Shown: positions 8,254 through 17,052 of the stretch, piece by piece
Position numbering within the stretch: position 1 is the first letter of the stretch
Layout: each line of letters begins with the position of its first letter
Source of the DNA: Shewanella surugensis
GTDB lineage: Bacteria; Pseudomonadota; Gammaproteobacteria; Enterobacterales; Shewanellaceae
NCBI RefSeq assembly: GCF_023284005.1
Contig: NZ_JAKIKS010000013.1
Coordinates: forward strand, 1 to 64,000
Length of the DNA stretch: 64,000 nt
Reading direction: 5' to 3'
The notes under the pieces: model-generated
The model's database searches: none
What the model was told of the DNA's origin: nothing
Seen by the model: the letters and a program-made list of their open reading frames with translations, nothing else
Translations under genes and position numbers: made by a program

Positions 8254-8709
8254 GTGACAAAGAGTAAACAAAAGGGTTTAGGTTGGCAGTCATTAGAGCA
8301 GAATATTTATGACTATATGGGGTTAAAGTATTGCTGTGAGCCGCAAGGACGCTATCGAGTACATGTGCCATTAACCGAAAAGACGGCTAATCATTTTGAT
8401 AGCTTTCATGCTGCATTTCAATTTGCAACGGCGGAGTCATTGGGTGGGATCGTGATTTTTGAAACCAGAGCAGAAAAACACTACACCCCTTTAGTGAGAA
8501 GTGTGACCATAGACTTTAAAAAACCTGCAATGACCGATCTTTTTGCTGAGGCGGTTTTTTCAACCGCAGATGCGCTTAAAATGAATCAGTCAATGCGAGA
8601 ATTTGGGCGTTATGATTTTAAGCTCAATATTGAGTTAAAGAATATCGCCGATGAAGTGGTATCTATTTTAACCGCCGATTATGCGGTAAGAATATTACCC
8701 AGTAAGTAA
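8254..8709 (+). CDS. Hotdog-fold protein, DUF4442/YiiD-C thioesterase-like
   Basis: A 151-residue protein resembling the DUF4442 group of hotdog-fold acyl-CoA thioesterase-like proteins. Supporting features are the NHFDSFHAAFQFATAES segment (residues about 45-62, the usual place of the long hotdog helix with its N/H residues), the strand VRSVTIDFKKPAM, and the C-terminal strands YDFKLNIELKN and VSILTADYAVRI. The start is GTG 8254; a purine-rich AAGGGAACG precedes it. No catalytic residue can be named with certainty, and the gene stands alone between the GlsB-like gene and idi, so the substrate is unknown. Confidence 0.65.
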   Translation: MTKSKQKGLGWQSLEQNIYDYMGLKYCCEPQGRYRVHVPLTEKTANHFDSFHAAFQFATAESLGGIVIFETRAEKHYTPLVRSVTIDFKKPAMTDLFAEAVFSTADALKMNQSMREFGRYDFKLNIELKNIADEVVSILTADYAVRILPSK

Positions 8710-8973
8710 CGATTTATTTCCCGTCACGTTTCCCTTATCAAGTTTGTTGATGTCGATATGGGAAAGGTGCTTCCAGTTCTGTGAGTGGATCATGGCGTGT
8801 GTTAGCTTAAATCTTGACTAAAAAGGCCGTGATTTTTACTCTTCTCTGTTAAAAGGTGTAAACTTAGGCCATATACTCTAGAGCAATCAAGTGATGTATA
8901 CATTTTGAGAGTAGTGAGCCAAAATAATTTATTTCCTAGCAGTTATGCCTGAGTTTAGGGTAAGGGGGAGCGG

Positions 8974-9558
8974 TTGAATAAGTGGGTTAATGAAAGGCTA
9001 AATCAGAGTGATACATCATTAAATGATCTGCTCGTGACGGTCGATAACAATGATGTTATTACAGGCTATGAAAGCAAATTACGTTGTCATCAAGGTTTAG
9101 GCATACTGCATCGGGCATTTTCATTGTTTGTGTTTAACAATGAGAGGCAATTATTGGTGCAGCAACGCAGTGCGCTAAAGCCTTTATGGCCTTTATATTG
9201 GTCTAACAGTGTATGTAGTCATCCTCGAAAAGGAGAGCCATTTCAAGAGGCGGTTAACCGCCGTCTTAAAGAAGAAATGGGCGTTACCAGTCAGCTGACT
9301 TATTTATATCAATTTGAATATCATGAGCCTTATTTAGATGTGGGCGCTGAGCATGAAATGTGCTCTGTTTATATTGGTAAAATTGAGCAGAACATCAAAG
9401 TGGATCCCGCTGAGGTGGCAGATATTGAGTTTATGAGTATGGAGGAGGTTAACCGCTTGATGATCGCCTCGCCAGAGCGGCTAACGCCTTGGTTTAAAAT
9501 GGAATGGCAACAGCTGATGACTCAGCATCGTGAGGATGTTGACGCGCTGTTTCGTTAA
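8974..9558 (+). CDS. idi: Isopentenyl-diphosphate delta-isomerase, type I
   Basis: Interconverts isopentenyl and dimethylallyl diphosphate in isoprenoid synthesis, a cytoplasmic metal enzyme of the Nudix fold. The 194 residues show LGILHRAFSLFVFN, the active-site Cys in WSNSVCSHPRKGE, the Nudix helix AVNRRLKEEMGV and the metal/catalytic Glu in YLDVGAEHEMCSVYIG. The start is a TTG at 8974 with GGGGGAG immediately upstream (8964-8970); no ATG gives a better start. Type I Idi is dispensable in bacteria that use the MEP pathway, which supplies both isomers, so here it would balance the pools. It is a single gene with its own spacer. Confidence 0.93.
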   Translation: MNKWVNERLNQSDTSLNDLLVTVDNNDVITGYESKLRCHQGLGILHRAFSLFVFNNERQLLVQQRSALKPLWPLYWSNSVCSHPRKGEPFQEAVNRRLKEEMGVTSQLTYLYQFEYHEPYLDVGAEHEMCSVYIGKIEQNIKVDPAEVADIEFMSMEEVNRLMIASPERLTPWFKMEWQQLMTQHREDVDALFR

Positions 9559-9702
9559 TGCTGTTATGTGATACTTTGTATAGTATGCTTTTTGGTTGTT
9601 TTTCAACGGCCGCTACTTCTCTTGCCGTATTCTTCCACAAAAGACAGCGAAGTGTACCGATTTTTATTATCCACAAGCAGCTGAAGGGGTTTAATCTGAT
9701 GG

Positions 9703-10047
9703 CTACTCCGGTGGCTGTTCTGGTGTTGATTGGCCCGTTATGCCCTGATTGTCATTGTTGTTAGCATGACTGTTGATAGTAGTCTGAATTGTTGAATGAC
9801 AGACGGCCTTTGTTGAGGCGACAGTGGGGACTTTATCGCGGCGATATTCCTTGGCAATGAGATCATGATGAAAATAGCGTGTATAATGGCGAATTAAAAA
9901 AAAGAATAGCCTGCATATCTTTATGATATTGGGATTTTTTTCACCTGTTTGCCACTGGGCTAACTGGATTTCACTCATCTTCATGATCTGTCCAAGCTGG
10001 GCTTGGGTTAAATAAAAACACTCACATAGGCTATCCATTTCGGTCAC
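9703..10047 (-). CDS. Small protein with Cro/XRE-like helix-turn-helix, unassigned
   Basis: A 114-residue protein. The N-terminal third reads LTQAQLGQIMKMSEIQLAQWQTGEKNP: residues about 13-38 follow the Cro/C1 pattern (x-T-Q-x-x-L-G-x-x-M-x-x-S-x-x-x-x-x-x-W-x-x-G). An aromatic stretch, RLFFFLIRHYTRYFHHDLI, follows, and the last 45 residues are low-complexity and polar, probably disordered. It may be a DNA-binding regulator of the neighbouring minus-strand genes, but no target is visible. The C-terminal 50 codons could be a recent extension. It overlaps no plus-strand gene. Confidence 0.55.
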   Translation of the reverse strand: MTEMDSLCECFYLTQAQLGQIMKMSEIQLAQWQTGEKNPNIIKICRLFFFLIRHYTRYFHHDLIAKEYRRDKVPTVASTKAVCHSTIQTTINSHANNNDNQGITGQSTPEQPPE

Positions 10048-10130
10048 GCGCTTATTCCTTTATTTTAAAAACTTGTCCTTTGACCCGCTCGCTTTCTTGA
10101 TTAGTTCACCGTAGCTTGTCAGTGTGAATG

Positions 10131-10156
10131 GACTCAGTACAGCCGTGTACTGAGTC
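10131..10156. other. Perfect hairpin/palindrome between small minus-strand genes
   Basis: An 11-bp perfect stem, GACTCAGTACA (10131-10141) and TGTACTGAGTC (10146-10156), with loop GCCG. T-rich sequence (ATACTTTTTTAG) begins about 6 nt after it on the plus strand; none follows on the minus strand. It could be a plus-strand terminator, an operator or a processed RNA hairpin. Confidence 0.55.
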
Positions 10157-10288
10157 GTTTATACTTTTTTAGTTAGCCTAATGACTGAAATTTGACTGCT
10201 CTATTTACTCGTTTTTTCACTACTGTTTGTTTGCCATTTTCCATTGATATTTCACACTTTATTATTAGATCTCCATCATAGTATGGGG

Positions 10289-10978
10289 TTAAACAATCAC
10301 AGGTTTTATCGGCTCTGACCTATCGGCGCGCACTGCAAAATAGGCCAGCATCACAAATAATATCGACTCAGCAACATTAAGCGGGAAGCGTAAAAATAAA
10401 TACGCGTCATAGAAAAACATCGGCTGATAAGGCACAAAGACATCACCTAAAATATGATGATTACGAATTAAATCTTCCATTAATGTAATAAGGTTAATGA
10501 TGATACTGAGGCTAAAAACCCCCATAAGTAAGTATTCTTGGGGGATCCGTCGATAATGCACATTGAGTCCTAATGTCTTAGCAATAGTTCCACGATAAAA
10601 AATTAATGTGATGATCAATAATTCAAAGCCAATATAAGTGACGTAAAATACCCAACTGGGGACTTGAGTGAGTAAATAATCACTCAGCCAAAGAACATCA
10701 ATGATTTTAGCGCCAATAGGTATGGATAAAAAATATAACCAATTCGGGTAATGCCGACAGTGAAACAAACATAGCATAGGGATAACAGAAAAAGTGAAAT
10801 GTGCTATCCAAGACGTATACGGGAAAAAGATTGAAATAATCCCCGTTAAGGCAACATAGGCGGTGATTGCAAAGGTGATCAACCACAAAACCGGCTTGCT
10901 CTTAGAATAATAAAATAATCCTAGAGTCGTTGAGCAAGTACCTAAGAGCACCACTAAGATAATAAGGAGGGTTTCCAT
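10289..10978 (-). CDS. Predicted polytopic membrane protein, unassigned
   Basis: A 229-residue protein with about seven hydrophobic segments: residues about 3-22, 30-52, 56-74, 80-97, 108-128, 150-168 and 203-220. No catalytic motif or named family is recognised. Loops are short; the longest lies between segments 6 and 7 (about 169-202). It lies 27 bp after an 80-codon gene on the same strand and has AAGGAGG about 8 nt before its ATG, so the two are probably co-transcribed. The arrangement (a small cytoplasmic-looking protein, then a membrane protein, with a helix-turn-helix gene further on) could be a small regulated module, but that is inference. Confidence 0.6.
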   Translation of the reverse strand: METLLIILVVLLGTCSTTLGLFYYSKSKPVLWLITFAITAYVALTGIISIFFPYTSWIAHFTFSVIPMLCLFHCRHYPNWLYFLSIPIGAKIIDVLWLSDYLLTQVPSWVFYVTYIGFELLIITLIFYRGTIAKTLGLNVHYRRIPQEYLLMGVFSLSIIINLITLMEDLIRNHHILGDVFVPYQPMFFYDAYLFLRFPLNVAESILFVMLAYFAVRADRSEPIKPVIV

Positions 10979-11005
10979 ACCAGATCCTAACTTATCGTAA
11001 TATAA

Positions 11006-11248
11006 TTAATCGATTATTATTGGAGCCTGTGGTTTAGGTTTAGGGCCCATAAAAGGATAAAGAGCTATCATCGGTTCCTTATCATCAGCTAAGTGAAACG
11101 ACTCTTCAACCACCTTTACAATATTCGAAGTAGAAATGGTTGTCGTATCGAACTGAGCGATTGACACTTGTTTGTGAATGGCAACGCTTATTTGATTATC
11201 AATCAATTGGAGGGCGTTATCGGTTGTGATTGGCATATCCATTGGCAT
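11006..11248 (-). CDS. Small acidic protein, unassigned
   Basis: An 80-residue product from ATG 11248, chosen because AAGGAA (complement of about 11256-11261) lies at a good distance; a longer reading from 11323 has no ribosome site. The sequence has an N-terminal MPMDMPITTDNALQLIDNQI, a threonine/serine-rich middle and a proline-rich tail (GPKPKPQAP). No signal peptide, membrane segment or known motif is seen. It is followed after 27 bp by the membrane protein gene, suggesting an operon. I do not recognise a family. Confidence 0.5.
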   Translation of the reverse strand: MPMDMPITTDNALQLIDNQISVAIHKQVSIAQFDTTTISTSNIVKVVEESFHLADDKEPMIALYPFMGPKPKPQAPIIID

Positions 11249-11678
11249 AGTGTATTTCCTTATTAAAAGTTGATTATCTGTGATTTTTTGGCAATCGTTG
11301 AGCTGCAAACTTGCTATGAGCAACTCGGGTTTATGTGTTAGAGCGACTTATCAGTGATCTTTCTTTAGGCTGACTTGTTCGAGTCAGACTATCTATTAGC
11401 AGATTTAAGCCTCACTCTACTCTGTCTGCTTATTCTCTGCTTCTGTATTAATCCGTTTTACAGCTTGTTAATCTTACGGCTTATGTTTACTGATTGTTAA
11501 TTATTGCTCAACGTGTTGCTTTACATTAATTAACAAATGGCTAAGATTAAACCGCTAAATCCACTCAATGTCAATTATTTTTACTTAACAAAACCTATTA
11601 AATCAATATGAAAGCGCCGCGAACTTGGCTTGAAATTTGCACTTTGCAATGATATGTCAAAGTTTGGACGCAGTAACC
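11249..11678. other. Intergenic region upstream of flhA
   Basis: About 430 bp between the divergent small-protein gene and flhA. It contains the sigma54-type promoter described at 11625. The upstream part is AT-rich and would have to hold binding sites for a flagellar enhancer-binding protein (FlrC type), but I cannot point to one. The flhB gene, often next to flhA, is not here. Confidence 0.45.
11625..11641 (+). promoter_or_regulatory. Sigma54 (RpoN)-type promoter for the flhA operon
   Basis: TTGGCTTGAAATTTGCA has the -24 GG (11627-11628) and -12 GC (11639-11640) exactly 12 nt apart as required, with TTGGC and TTGCA both matching the consensus. It would start transcription near 11652, about 27 nt before the chosen flhA start. 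Sigma54 control of middle flagellar genes is established in Shewanella, Vibrio and Pseudomonas. Confidence 0.8.
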
Positions 11679-13778
11679 ATGGGTGTGAAAGCCAGTTTTG
11701 GGCAATTAAAACAGCTAAAGCCAATACATTTTAAAGGCATAGGCACACCTTTATTGGTCTTGGCTGCGCTGGCAATGATAGTGTTACCCATGCCGCCTTT
11801 TTTATTGGATATTTTATTTTCCTTTAATATCGGCCTCGCTTTAATGGTGTTGCTGGTGGCCATCTACTCCGATCGTCCATTAGATTTTGCCGCCTTTCCA
11901 ACGGTATTATTGGTGGCGACCTTATTACGCCTAGCGTTAAATGTGGCTTCGACTCGGGTGGTGTTACTCGAAGGGCATAATGGTGGTGATGCCGCGGGTA
12001 AAGTGATTGAAGCCTTTGGCTCTGTTGTCATTGGCGGTAATTATGCCGTGGGTTTAGTGGTGTTTTTGATTTTAATCATTATTAATTTTGCGGTGGTGAC
12101 TAAAGGGGCTGGCAGGATCGCTGAAGTGAGTGCACGCTTTACCCTCGATGCTATGCCAGGTAAGCAAATGGCCATCGACGCGGACTTAAATGCAGGTACC
12201 CTAAATCAAGAACAAGCCCGCCTTCGCCGCGCAGAAGTGACTAAAGAAGCTGACTTTTATGGTGCGATGGATGGGGCATCTAAATTTGTGAAAGGCGATG
12301 CCATTGCTGGGATTTTAATTTTAGTGATTAATATCTTAGGCGGATTTGTGATTGGCATGGCTCAGCATGGGCTCGATGTTTCGTCGGCGGTTGAGATTTA
12401 TATCTTGTTGACGATTGGTGATGGTTTAGTGGCGCAAATTCCGGGGCTATTGCTGTCTATTGCGGCGGCGTTAATGGTGACCCGCCAAAATGAGTCGGGT
12501 GATATGGGACAGATGGTGATAAGCCAGATGTTTGATAATCCTAAGTCTTTGATTATTGCCGCAGGGGTGATGTTCATTATGGGCATTGTGCCTGGCATGC
12601 CACATTTTGTGTTTATTAGTTTGAGCTTATGTATTTTTACGGGGGCTTATTTTATGCAGCGTAAAAAGCAAGCGGTCAAAGAGGCGTCATTGGCCTTAGC
12701 CCAGTCTGGTAGTACCGAGAAAGTCAGTAATGAGCCCAAAGAACTTAGTTGGGATGATGTGCAACACGTTGATACTATTGGGCTGGAGGTGGGTTATCGT
12801 TTGATCCCTTTGGTGGATAAAGGCCAAGGCGGCGAGTTGCTCAATCGTATTAAAGGGGTGCGTAAAAAATTATCTCAAGAATTCGGTTTTCTTATTCCTG
12901 CGGTGCATATTCGCGATAATTTGGACTTATCACCTAATAGCTATCGGATTTCATTAATGGGCGTCGTGTCAGGGGAAGCGGAGATCAGGCACGATTGTGA
13001 ATTGGCGATCAATCCCGGTCAAGTGTTCGGTAAGCTGGAGGGGATTGAAACCCGTGATCCGGCTTTTGATTTGGAGGCGGTATGGATCACGCCGAATACG
13101 CGAGAGCACGCGCAAACCTTAGGCTATACCGTTGTCGATTCGGCGACGGTGGTGGCCACCCATTTAAGTCAACTCTTGAGTAATAATGCTGCAAAGTTAT
13201 TGGGTTATGAAGAAGTGCAGCAATTAATGGACATGCTTTATGAGGCTTCACCTAAATTAGTGGATGGTTTTATTCCGGATGTGATGCCGTTAGGCAGTGT
13301 AGTGAAAGTGATGCAGAACTTGTTGAACGAAGGGGTCTCTATTCGTGACATGAAGACCATAGTACAAACGCTATTGGAATATGGCCCTAAAAGCGGAGAC
13401 ACCGAAGTGCTAACGGCAGCGGTTAGGATAGCGTTAAAACGCATGATTATTCAAGAGATCAGTGGCCCTGAGCTAGAAATACCCGTCATAACATTGGCAC
13501 CAGAGTTGGAACAAATGTTGCATCAGTCAATGCAAGCTGGCGGCGGTGATGGACCGAATATTGAACCGAGTCTGGCTGAGCGTATGCAAAAGTCATTAGT
13601 GGATGCTGCTCAAAAACAAGAAATGGTGGGACAACCAGCGATTTTACTCACTTCAGGCATGTTACGTTCGACGTTATCACGTTTTGTTAAATATACCATC
13701 CCGAGTTTACGGGTGATTTCGTATCAAGAAGTGCCTGATGAAAAGCAGATCAGAATAGTATCGGCTGTGGGCAAGTAG
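11679..13778 (+). CDS. flhA: Flagellar type III export gate protein FlhA
   Basis: Core subunit of the flagellar export gate in the inner membrane; its cytoplasmic domain forms the nonameric docking ring for substrates and chaperones. 699 residues, the length usual for this family. The N-terminal half holds about eight membrane segments (from LLVLAALAMIVLPMPPFLL) and the conserved FPTVLLVATLLRLALNVAST and MPGKQMAIDADLNAG loop with its R/D-rich FHIPEP signature region; the C-terminal half is the soluble domain. ATG 11679 is preferred because a TTG at 11637 would overlap the sigma54 -12 element. First gene of a long operon; flhF starts 11 bp after it. Confidence 0.96.
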   Translation: MGVKASFGQLKQLKPIHFKGIGTPLLVLAALAMIVLPMPPFLLDILFSFNIGLALMVLLVAIYSDRPLDFAAFPTVLLVATLLRLALNVASTRVVLLEGHNGGDAAGKVIEAFGSVVIGGNYAVGLVVFLILIIINFAVVTKGAGRIAEVSARFTLDAMPGKQMAIDADLNAGTLNQEQARLRRAEVTKEADFYGAMDGASKFVKGDAIAGILILVINILGGFVIGMAQHGLDVSSAVEIYILLTIGDGLVAQIPGLLLSIAAALMVTRQNESGDMGQMVISQMFDNPKSLIIAAGVMFIMGIVPGMPHFVFISLSLCIFTGAYFMQRKKQAVKEASLALAQSGSTEKVSNEPKELSWDDVQHVDTIGLEVGYRLIPLVDKGQGGELLNRIKGVRKKLSQEFGFLIPAVHIRDNLDLSPNSYRISLMGVVSGEAEIRHDCELAINPGQVFGKLEGIETRDPAFDLEAVWITPNTREHAQTLGYTVVDSATVVATHLSQLLSNNAAKLLGYEEVQQLMDMLYEASPKLVDGFIPDVMPLGSVVKVMQNLLNEGVSIRDMKTIVQTLLEYGPKSGDTEVLTAAVRIALKRMIIQEISGPELEIPVITLAPELEQMLHQSMQAGGGDGPNIEPSLAERMQKSLVDAAQKQEMVGQPAILLTSGMLRSTLSRFVKYTIPSLRVISYQEVPDEKQIRIVSAVGK

Positions 13779-13789
13779 AGGTGTGATCT

Positions 13790-15418
13790 TTGAAGATTAA
13801 ACGGTTTTTAGCAAAGGATATGCGTTCAGCATTAGCTCAGGTTAAAGAAACCTTAGGTCTTGATGCGGTGATTATGTCGAATAAAAAAGTCACTGGTGGC
13901 ATTGAAATTGTGGCTGCGGTTGATTATGACGAGTCTAAAACAACAAAAGCCAGTACACCGAGTTTAACAGACAGTACAGGGGAACATACGGTTCCAGTCA
14001 AGACACGCAAGAAAGGTTATTTTCAAGGATTATCTTCATTGGCTGAAGAGAAAGTGTCTCTTGGCCAGCAAGAGCGCCGTGCTCAAGCCGCGCCGCTGCA
14101 AGCCCAAGTGCACAAAGTGGCAGCGGCTGCTGAATGGGAAAAAGTGTCGGGCTTAAATTTGAAAGAAAAAGCGGCTCAGTTAGCCTTGATAAAAGCGAAG
14201 CAAGAACAAATTAACAGCCAAACGATGACACCACTCAGAAGAGAAGGCCAACCACAAAAAGGGGCGGTGGCAGATTCTTTGCAGGCATTATTGGAGCGAC
14301 AACAAAATCGCGTGCCTCAGCAAATTGATCTTCAGAAAACGGAGCTTCAGAAAACGTCTACTCAGGCCGATAACAGTTCTATGCCGGAGTGGGCCAAGAG
14401 TCTTCAGGAACAAAACGGTGCTTATCAACATCAAAAAGCAGAATTTACACCTAAGGCCTCAGCACAATCGGTCAGGAACAAAAGCGCTCATCAAGATGAA
14501 GAACTGGCAGCATTAAAGCGAGAATTGGTATCGATTAGAAGTTTATTGACCGATCAAGTCAGCAGTTTAATGAGTGATAAGAAACAGCGCACCGATCCCG
14601 TGGGTGCCATGTTTGAAAATAAACTGTTGCAGGCTGAGTTTTCACCTTTAGTGGCCAAGAAGCTCTCTGGTTTGAGTGAACAATATTCGCCAGCAGAGTT
14701 AGTGAAAACCTTACCACAAAGCTTAGCTAATTTACTTGATAATCAAGGTGATGATATAGTGAGGCAAGGTGGTGTCGTGGCCTTTGTGGGACCCACTGGG
14801 GTGGGGAAAACCACCACTATAGCCAAGCTCGCTGCTCGTTATGCGTCTTATCATGGTAGCGAGCATGTGGGATTAATTACTACCGATCATTATCGTATCG
14901 GTGCGTTTGAACAATTAGCCACTTATGGCAAAATTATGGGCTGCCCTGTGAGGCAAGTTCATGATATTAATGAATTAGAACAAGTGTTATACCAATTTAG
15001 AAATCGAAAGTTGATCTTAATTGATACTGCTGGAATGGGGCAAAGAGATTTACGTTTATTTCAGCAATTGGATAATTTGACCGCCAATAGTCGACTACCT
15101 ATTCGAAATTATTTAGTCATGGCGGCCACTGGACAAAGAAAAGTATTAGAAGAGGCGGTGGCGCAATTTGCGCGAATCGCCTTATCGGGTGTGGTGTTAA
15201 CCAAGCTCGATGAATCGACATCATTAGCACCCGCATTAAGTGTGCTAATAGAAAGCGGGTTGCCATTAAGTTATGTGACAGATGGCCAGAGAGTCCCCGA
15301 AGATATGCAGGTTGCTGATACTTTAGATTTAGCCAATAGTGCTTTGTCGGTATTAGATGCTGTAGAACCCATACAAAATAGTCAAGGATCAGATGATCTG
15401 ATCTATGCAGTTGAGTGA
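13790..15418 (+). CDS. flhF: Signal-recognition-type GTPase FlhF, flagellar placement
   Basis: SRP-family GTPase that sets the polar site of flagellar assembly. 542 residues: a basic N-terminal B domain (starting MKIKRFLAKDMRSALAQVKE), a long charged and glutamine-rich linker (about 60-230), an N-domain helical bundle and the G domain with P-loop GPTGVGKTTTIAKLA at about residue 334, TTDHYRIGAFEQL, DTAGMGQRD and the TKLD base-recognition motif. The start is TTG 13790; the shared MKIKRF N terminus supports it, though the ribosome site is weak. It lies between flhA and flhG with an overlap at the 3' end if flhG uses an upstream ATG. Confidence 0.95.
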   Translation: MKIKRFLAKDMRSALAQVKETLGLDAVIMSNKKVTGGIEIVAAVDYDESKTTKASTPSLTDSTGEHTVPVKTRKKGYFQGLSSLAEEKVSLGQQERRAQAAPLQAQVHKVAAAAEWEKVSGLNLKEKAAQLALIKAKQEQINSQTMTPLRREGQPQKGAVADSLQALLERQQNRVPQQIDLQKTELQKTSTQADNSSMPEWAKSLQEQNGAYQHQKAEFTPKASAQSVRNKSAHQDEELAALKRELVSIRSLLTDQVSSLMSDKKQRTDPVGAMFENKLLQAEFSPLVAKKLSGLSEQYSPAELVKTLPQSLANLLDNQGDDIVRQGGVVAFVGPTGVGKTTTIAKLAARYASYHGSEHVGLITTDHYRIGAFEQLATYGKIMGCPVRQVHDINELEQVLYQFRNRKLILIDTAGMGQRDLRLFQQLDNLTANSRLPIRNYLVMAATGQRKVLEEAVAQFARIALSGVVLTKLDESTSLAPALSVLIESGLPLSYVTDGQRVPEDMQVADTLDLANSALSVLDAVEPIQNSQGSDDLIYAVE

Positions 15419-15422
15419 AGCC

Positions 15423-16301
15423 ATGAGTCCGGATCAAGCAAGCGGTTTACGTATGATGAATCAACAAACGAGTGAAAAAGTGAAAGTGATCGCTGTTTCA
15501 GGCGGTAAAGGTGGCGTCGGTAAAACCAGTGTCTCGATTAATACCGCAGTGGCGTTAGCTGAAAAAGGCAAACGGGTATTGGTATTAGATGCGGATCTGG
15601 GATTGGCCAATGTCGATGTGATGTTAGGTTTACGTTCTGATTTGAATTTATCTCATGTGTTATCGGGTGAGGCTGAATTAGATGACATTATTTTACGCGG
15701 ACCAAAAGGGGTCGGCATTATTCCTGCGACTTCCGGCACGCAATCTATGGTGGAACTGAGTCCTGCTCAGCATGCGGGTTTAATTCGTGCTTTTAGTGAA
15801 ATGCGCACTCAATTTGACATATTAATTGTCGATACGGCTGCCGGTATTTCCGATATGGTACTGAGTTTTTCCAGAGCGTCTCAAGATGTCGTTATTGTGG
15901 TGTGCGATGAGCCGACGTCGATTACCGATGCTTATGCGATCATTAAGATTTTAAGCAGAGAGCACGGGGTTTTTCGTTTTAAAATTGTCGCCAATATGGT
16001 GCGTAGTTTACGCGAAGGCATGGAATTGTTTGCCAAATTAAGTAAGGTGACTGATCGCTTTTTGGATGTGGCATTAGAGTTAGTGGCGACGGTACCCTTT
16101 GATGAAAACTTAAGGAAGTCCGTTCGTAAGCAAAAATTGATTGTGGAAGCTTTTCCTAAGTCGCCAGCATCTATTGCGTATCATGCTTTGGCGAATAAAA
16201 TGATCACTTGGCCTATTCCACAACAACCAGGCGGGCATCTCGAGTTTTTTGTCGAGCGGCTCGTGCAACGCCCTATTTATAAGGATGATGAAAGTGAATA
16301 A
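15423..16301 (+). CDS. flhG: MinD-like ATPase FlhG/FleN, flagellar number control
   Basis: ParA/MinD-type ATPase that limits the number of polar flagella by acting on FlhF and the flagellar master regulator. About 292 residues from ATG 15423, with deviant Walker A SGGKGGVGKTSVSIN, Walker A' VLVLDADLGLANVD and DTAAGISDMV; a C-terminal amphipathic helix is likely. The start at 15423 (MSPDQASGLRMM) agrees with the family N terminus as I recall it; an alternative ATG at 15405 would overlap flhF by 14 nt. The 3' end overlaps fliA. Confidence 0.94.
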   Translation: MSPDQASGLRMMNQQTSEKVKVIAVSGGKGGVGKTSVSINTAVALAEKGKRVLVLDADLGLANVDVMLGLRSDLNLSHVLSGEAELDDIILRGPKGVGIIPATSGTQSMVELSPAQHAGLIRAFSEMRTQFDILIVDTAAGISDMVLSFSRASQDVVIVVCDEPTSITDAYAIIKILSREHGVFRFKIVANMVRSLREGMELFAKLSKVTDRFLDVALELVATVPFDENLRKSVRKQKLIVEAFPKSPASIAYHALANKMITWPIPQQPGGHLEFFVERLVQRPIYKDDESE

Positions 16302-17013
16302 AGCCGCAGCGTATACTCGTTTTGATAATAGAAGCACTATCGTAGAAGAGTATGCCCCGTTGGTTAAAAAAATTGCTCATCATCTATTGGCGCGTTTACC
16401 TGCATCAGTGCAATTGGATGATTTATTGCAAGCGGGCATGATGGGGCTACTTGAGGCTTCTGCAAATTTCGATGGCAGTAAAGGCGCGAAGTTCGAGACC
16501 TTTGCGGGTATTCGTATTCGCGGTTCTATGTTGGATGAAATTCGTCGAGGTGATTGGGTACCCCGATCAGTGCATCGAAATCAACGTCGTGTGGCACACG
16601 TTATCGATGAATTGGAGCAAGAGTTAGGTCGAGATGCCAGAGATCAGGAAATTGCAGAGCGTCTTGAGCTGTCATTAGTCGAATATCACCGTATTTTGAA
16701 TGATATTGCTGTCGGTAAGGTTGTGGGGATTGAAGACTTAGGTGTTACAATTGATGTCCTCAATAGAGATGATTTTCAAGATGATGATACCTTTGAGTCG
16801 CTTGCTAAAGTGGCGTTTAATAGTGCTTTAGTCGAGGGGATTAAACAATTACCCGAAAGAGACGCCTTAGTACTGTCATTATATTATGACGAAGCGTTAA
16901 ATTTGAAAGAAATTGGTGTCATTCTGGATGTGAGCGAATCGAGAGTGAGCCAGATACACAGTCAAGCGATGCTCAGATTAAAAGGCAAGCTTAAGCACTG
17001 GACACACACATAA
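16294..17013 (+). CDS. fliA: Flagellar sigma factor sigma28 (FliA)
   Basis: Directs RNA polymerase to late flagellar and chemotaxis promoters; held by FlgM until the hook is complete. 239 residues, the standard length, with region 2 (VQLDDLLQAGMMGLLEASANF, KFETFAGIRIRGSMLDEIRR), region 3 and the region 4 helix-turn-helix (ALNLKEIGVILDVSESRVSQ). The start is GTG 16294, eight bases inside flhG, because AAGGA at 16281-16285 sits 8 nt before it; a reading from 16249 would add 15 residues with no ribosome site. Confidence 0.95.
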   Translation: MNKAAAYTRFDNRSTIVEEYAPLVKKIAHHLLARLPASVQLDDLLQAGMMGLLEASANFDGSKGAKFETFAGIRIRGSMLDEIRRGDWVPRSVHRNQRRVAHVIDELEQELGRDARDQEIAERLELSLVEYHRILNDIAVGKVVGIEDLGVTIDVLNRDDFQDDDTFESLAKVAFNSALVEGIKQLPERDALVLSLYYDEALNLKEIGVILDVSESRVSQIHSQAMLRLKGKLKHWTHT

Positions 17014-17052
17014 TAACTTTAATAAGTAAAAAATAAATCCGCGGAGGATACC

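Noticed and set aside
9558..9764. Plus-strand open frame after idi
   Set aside because: It overlaps the idi stop and the minus-strand HTH gene; the codons look random and no ribosome site is seen.
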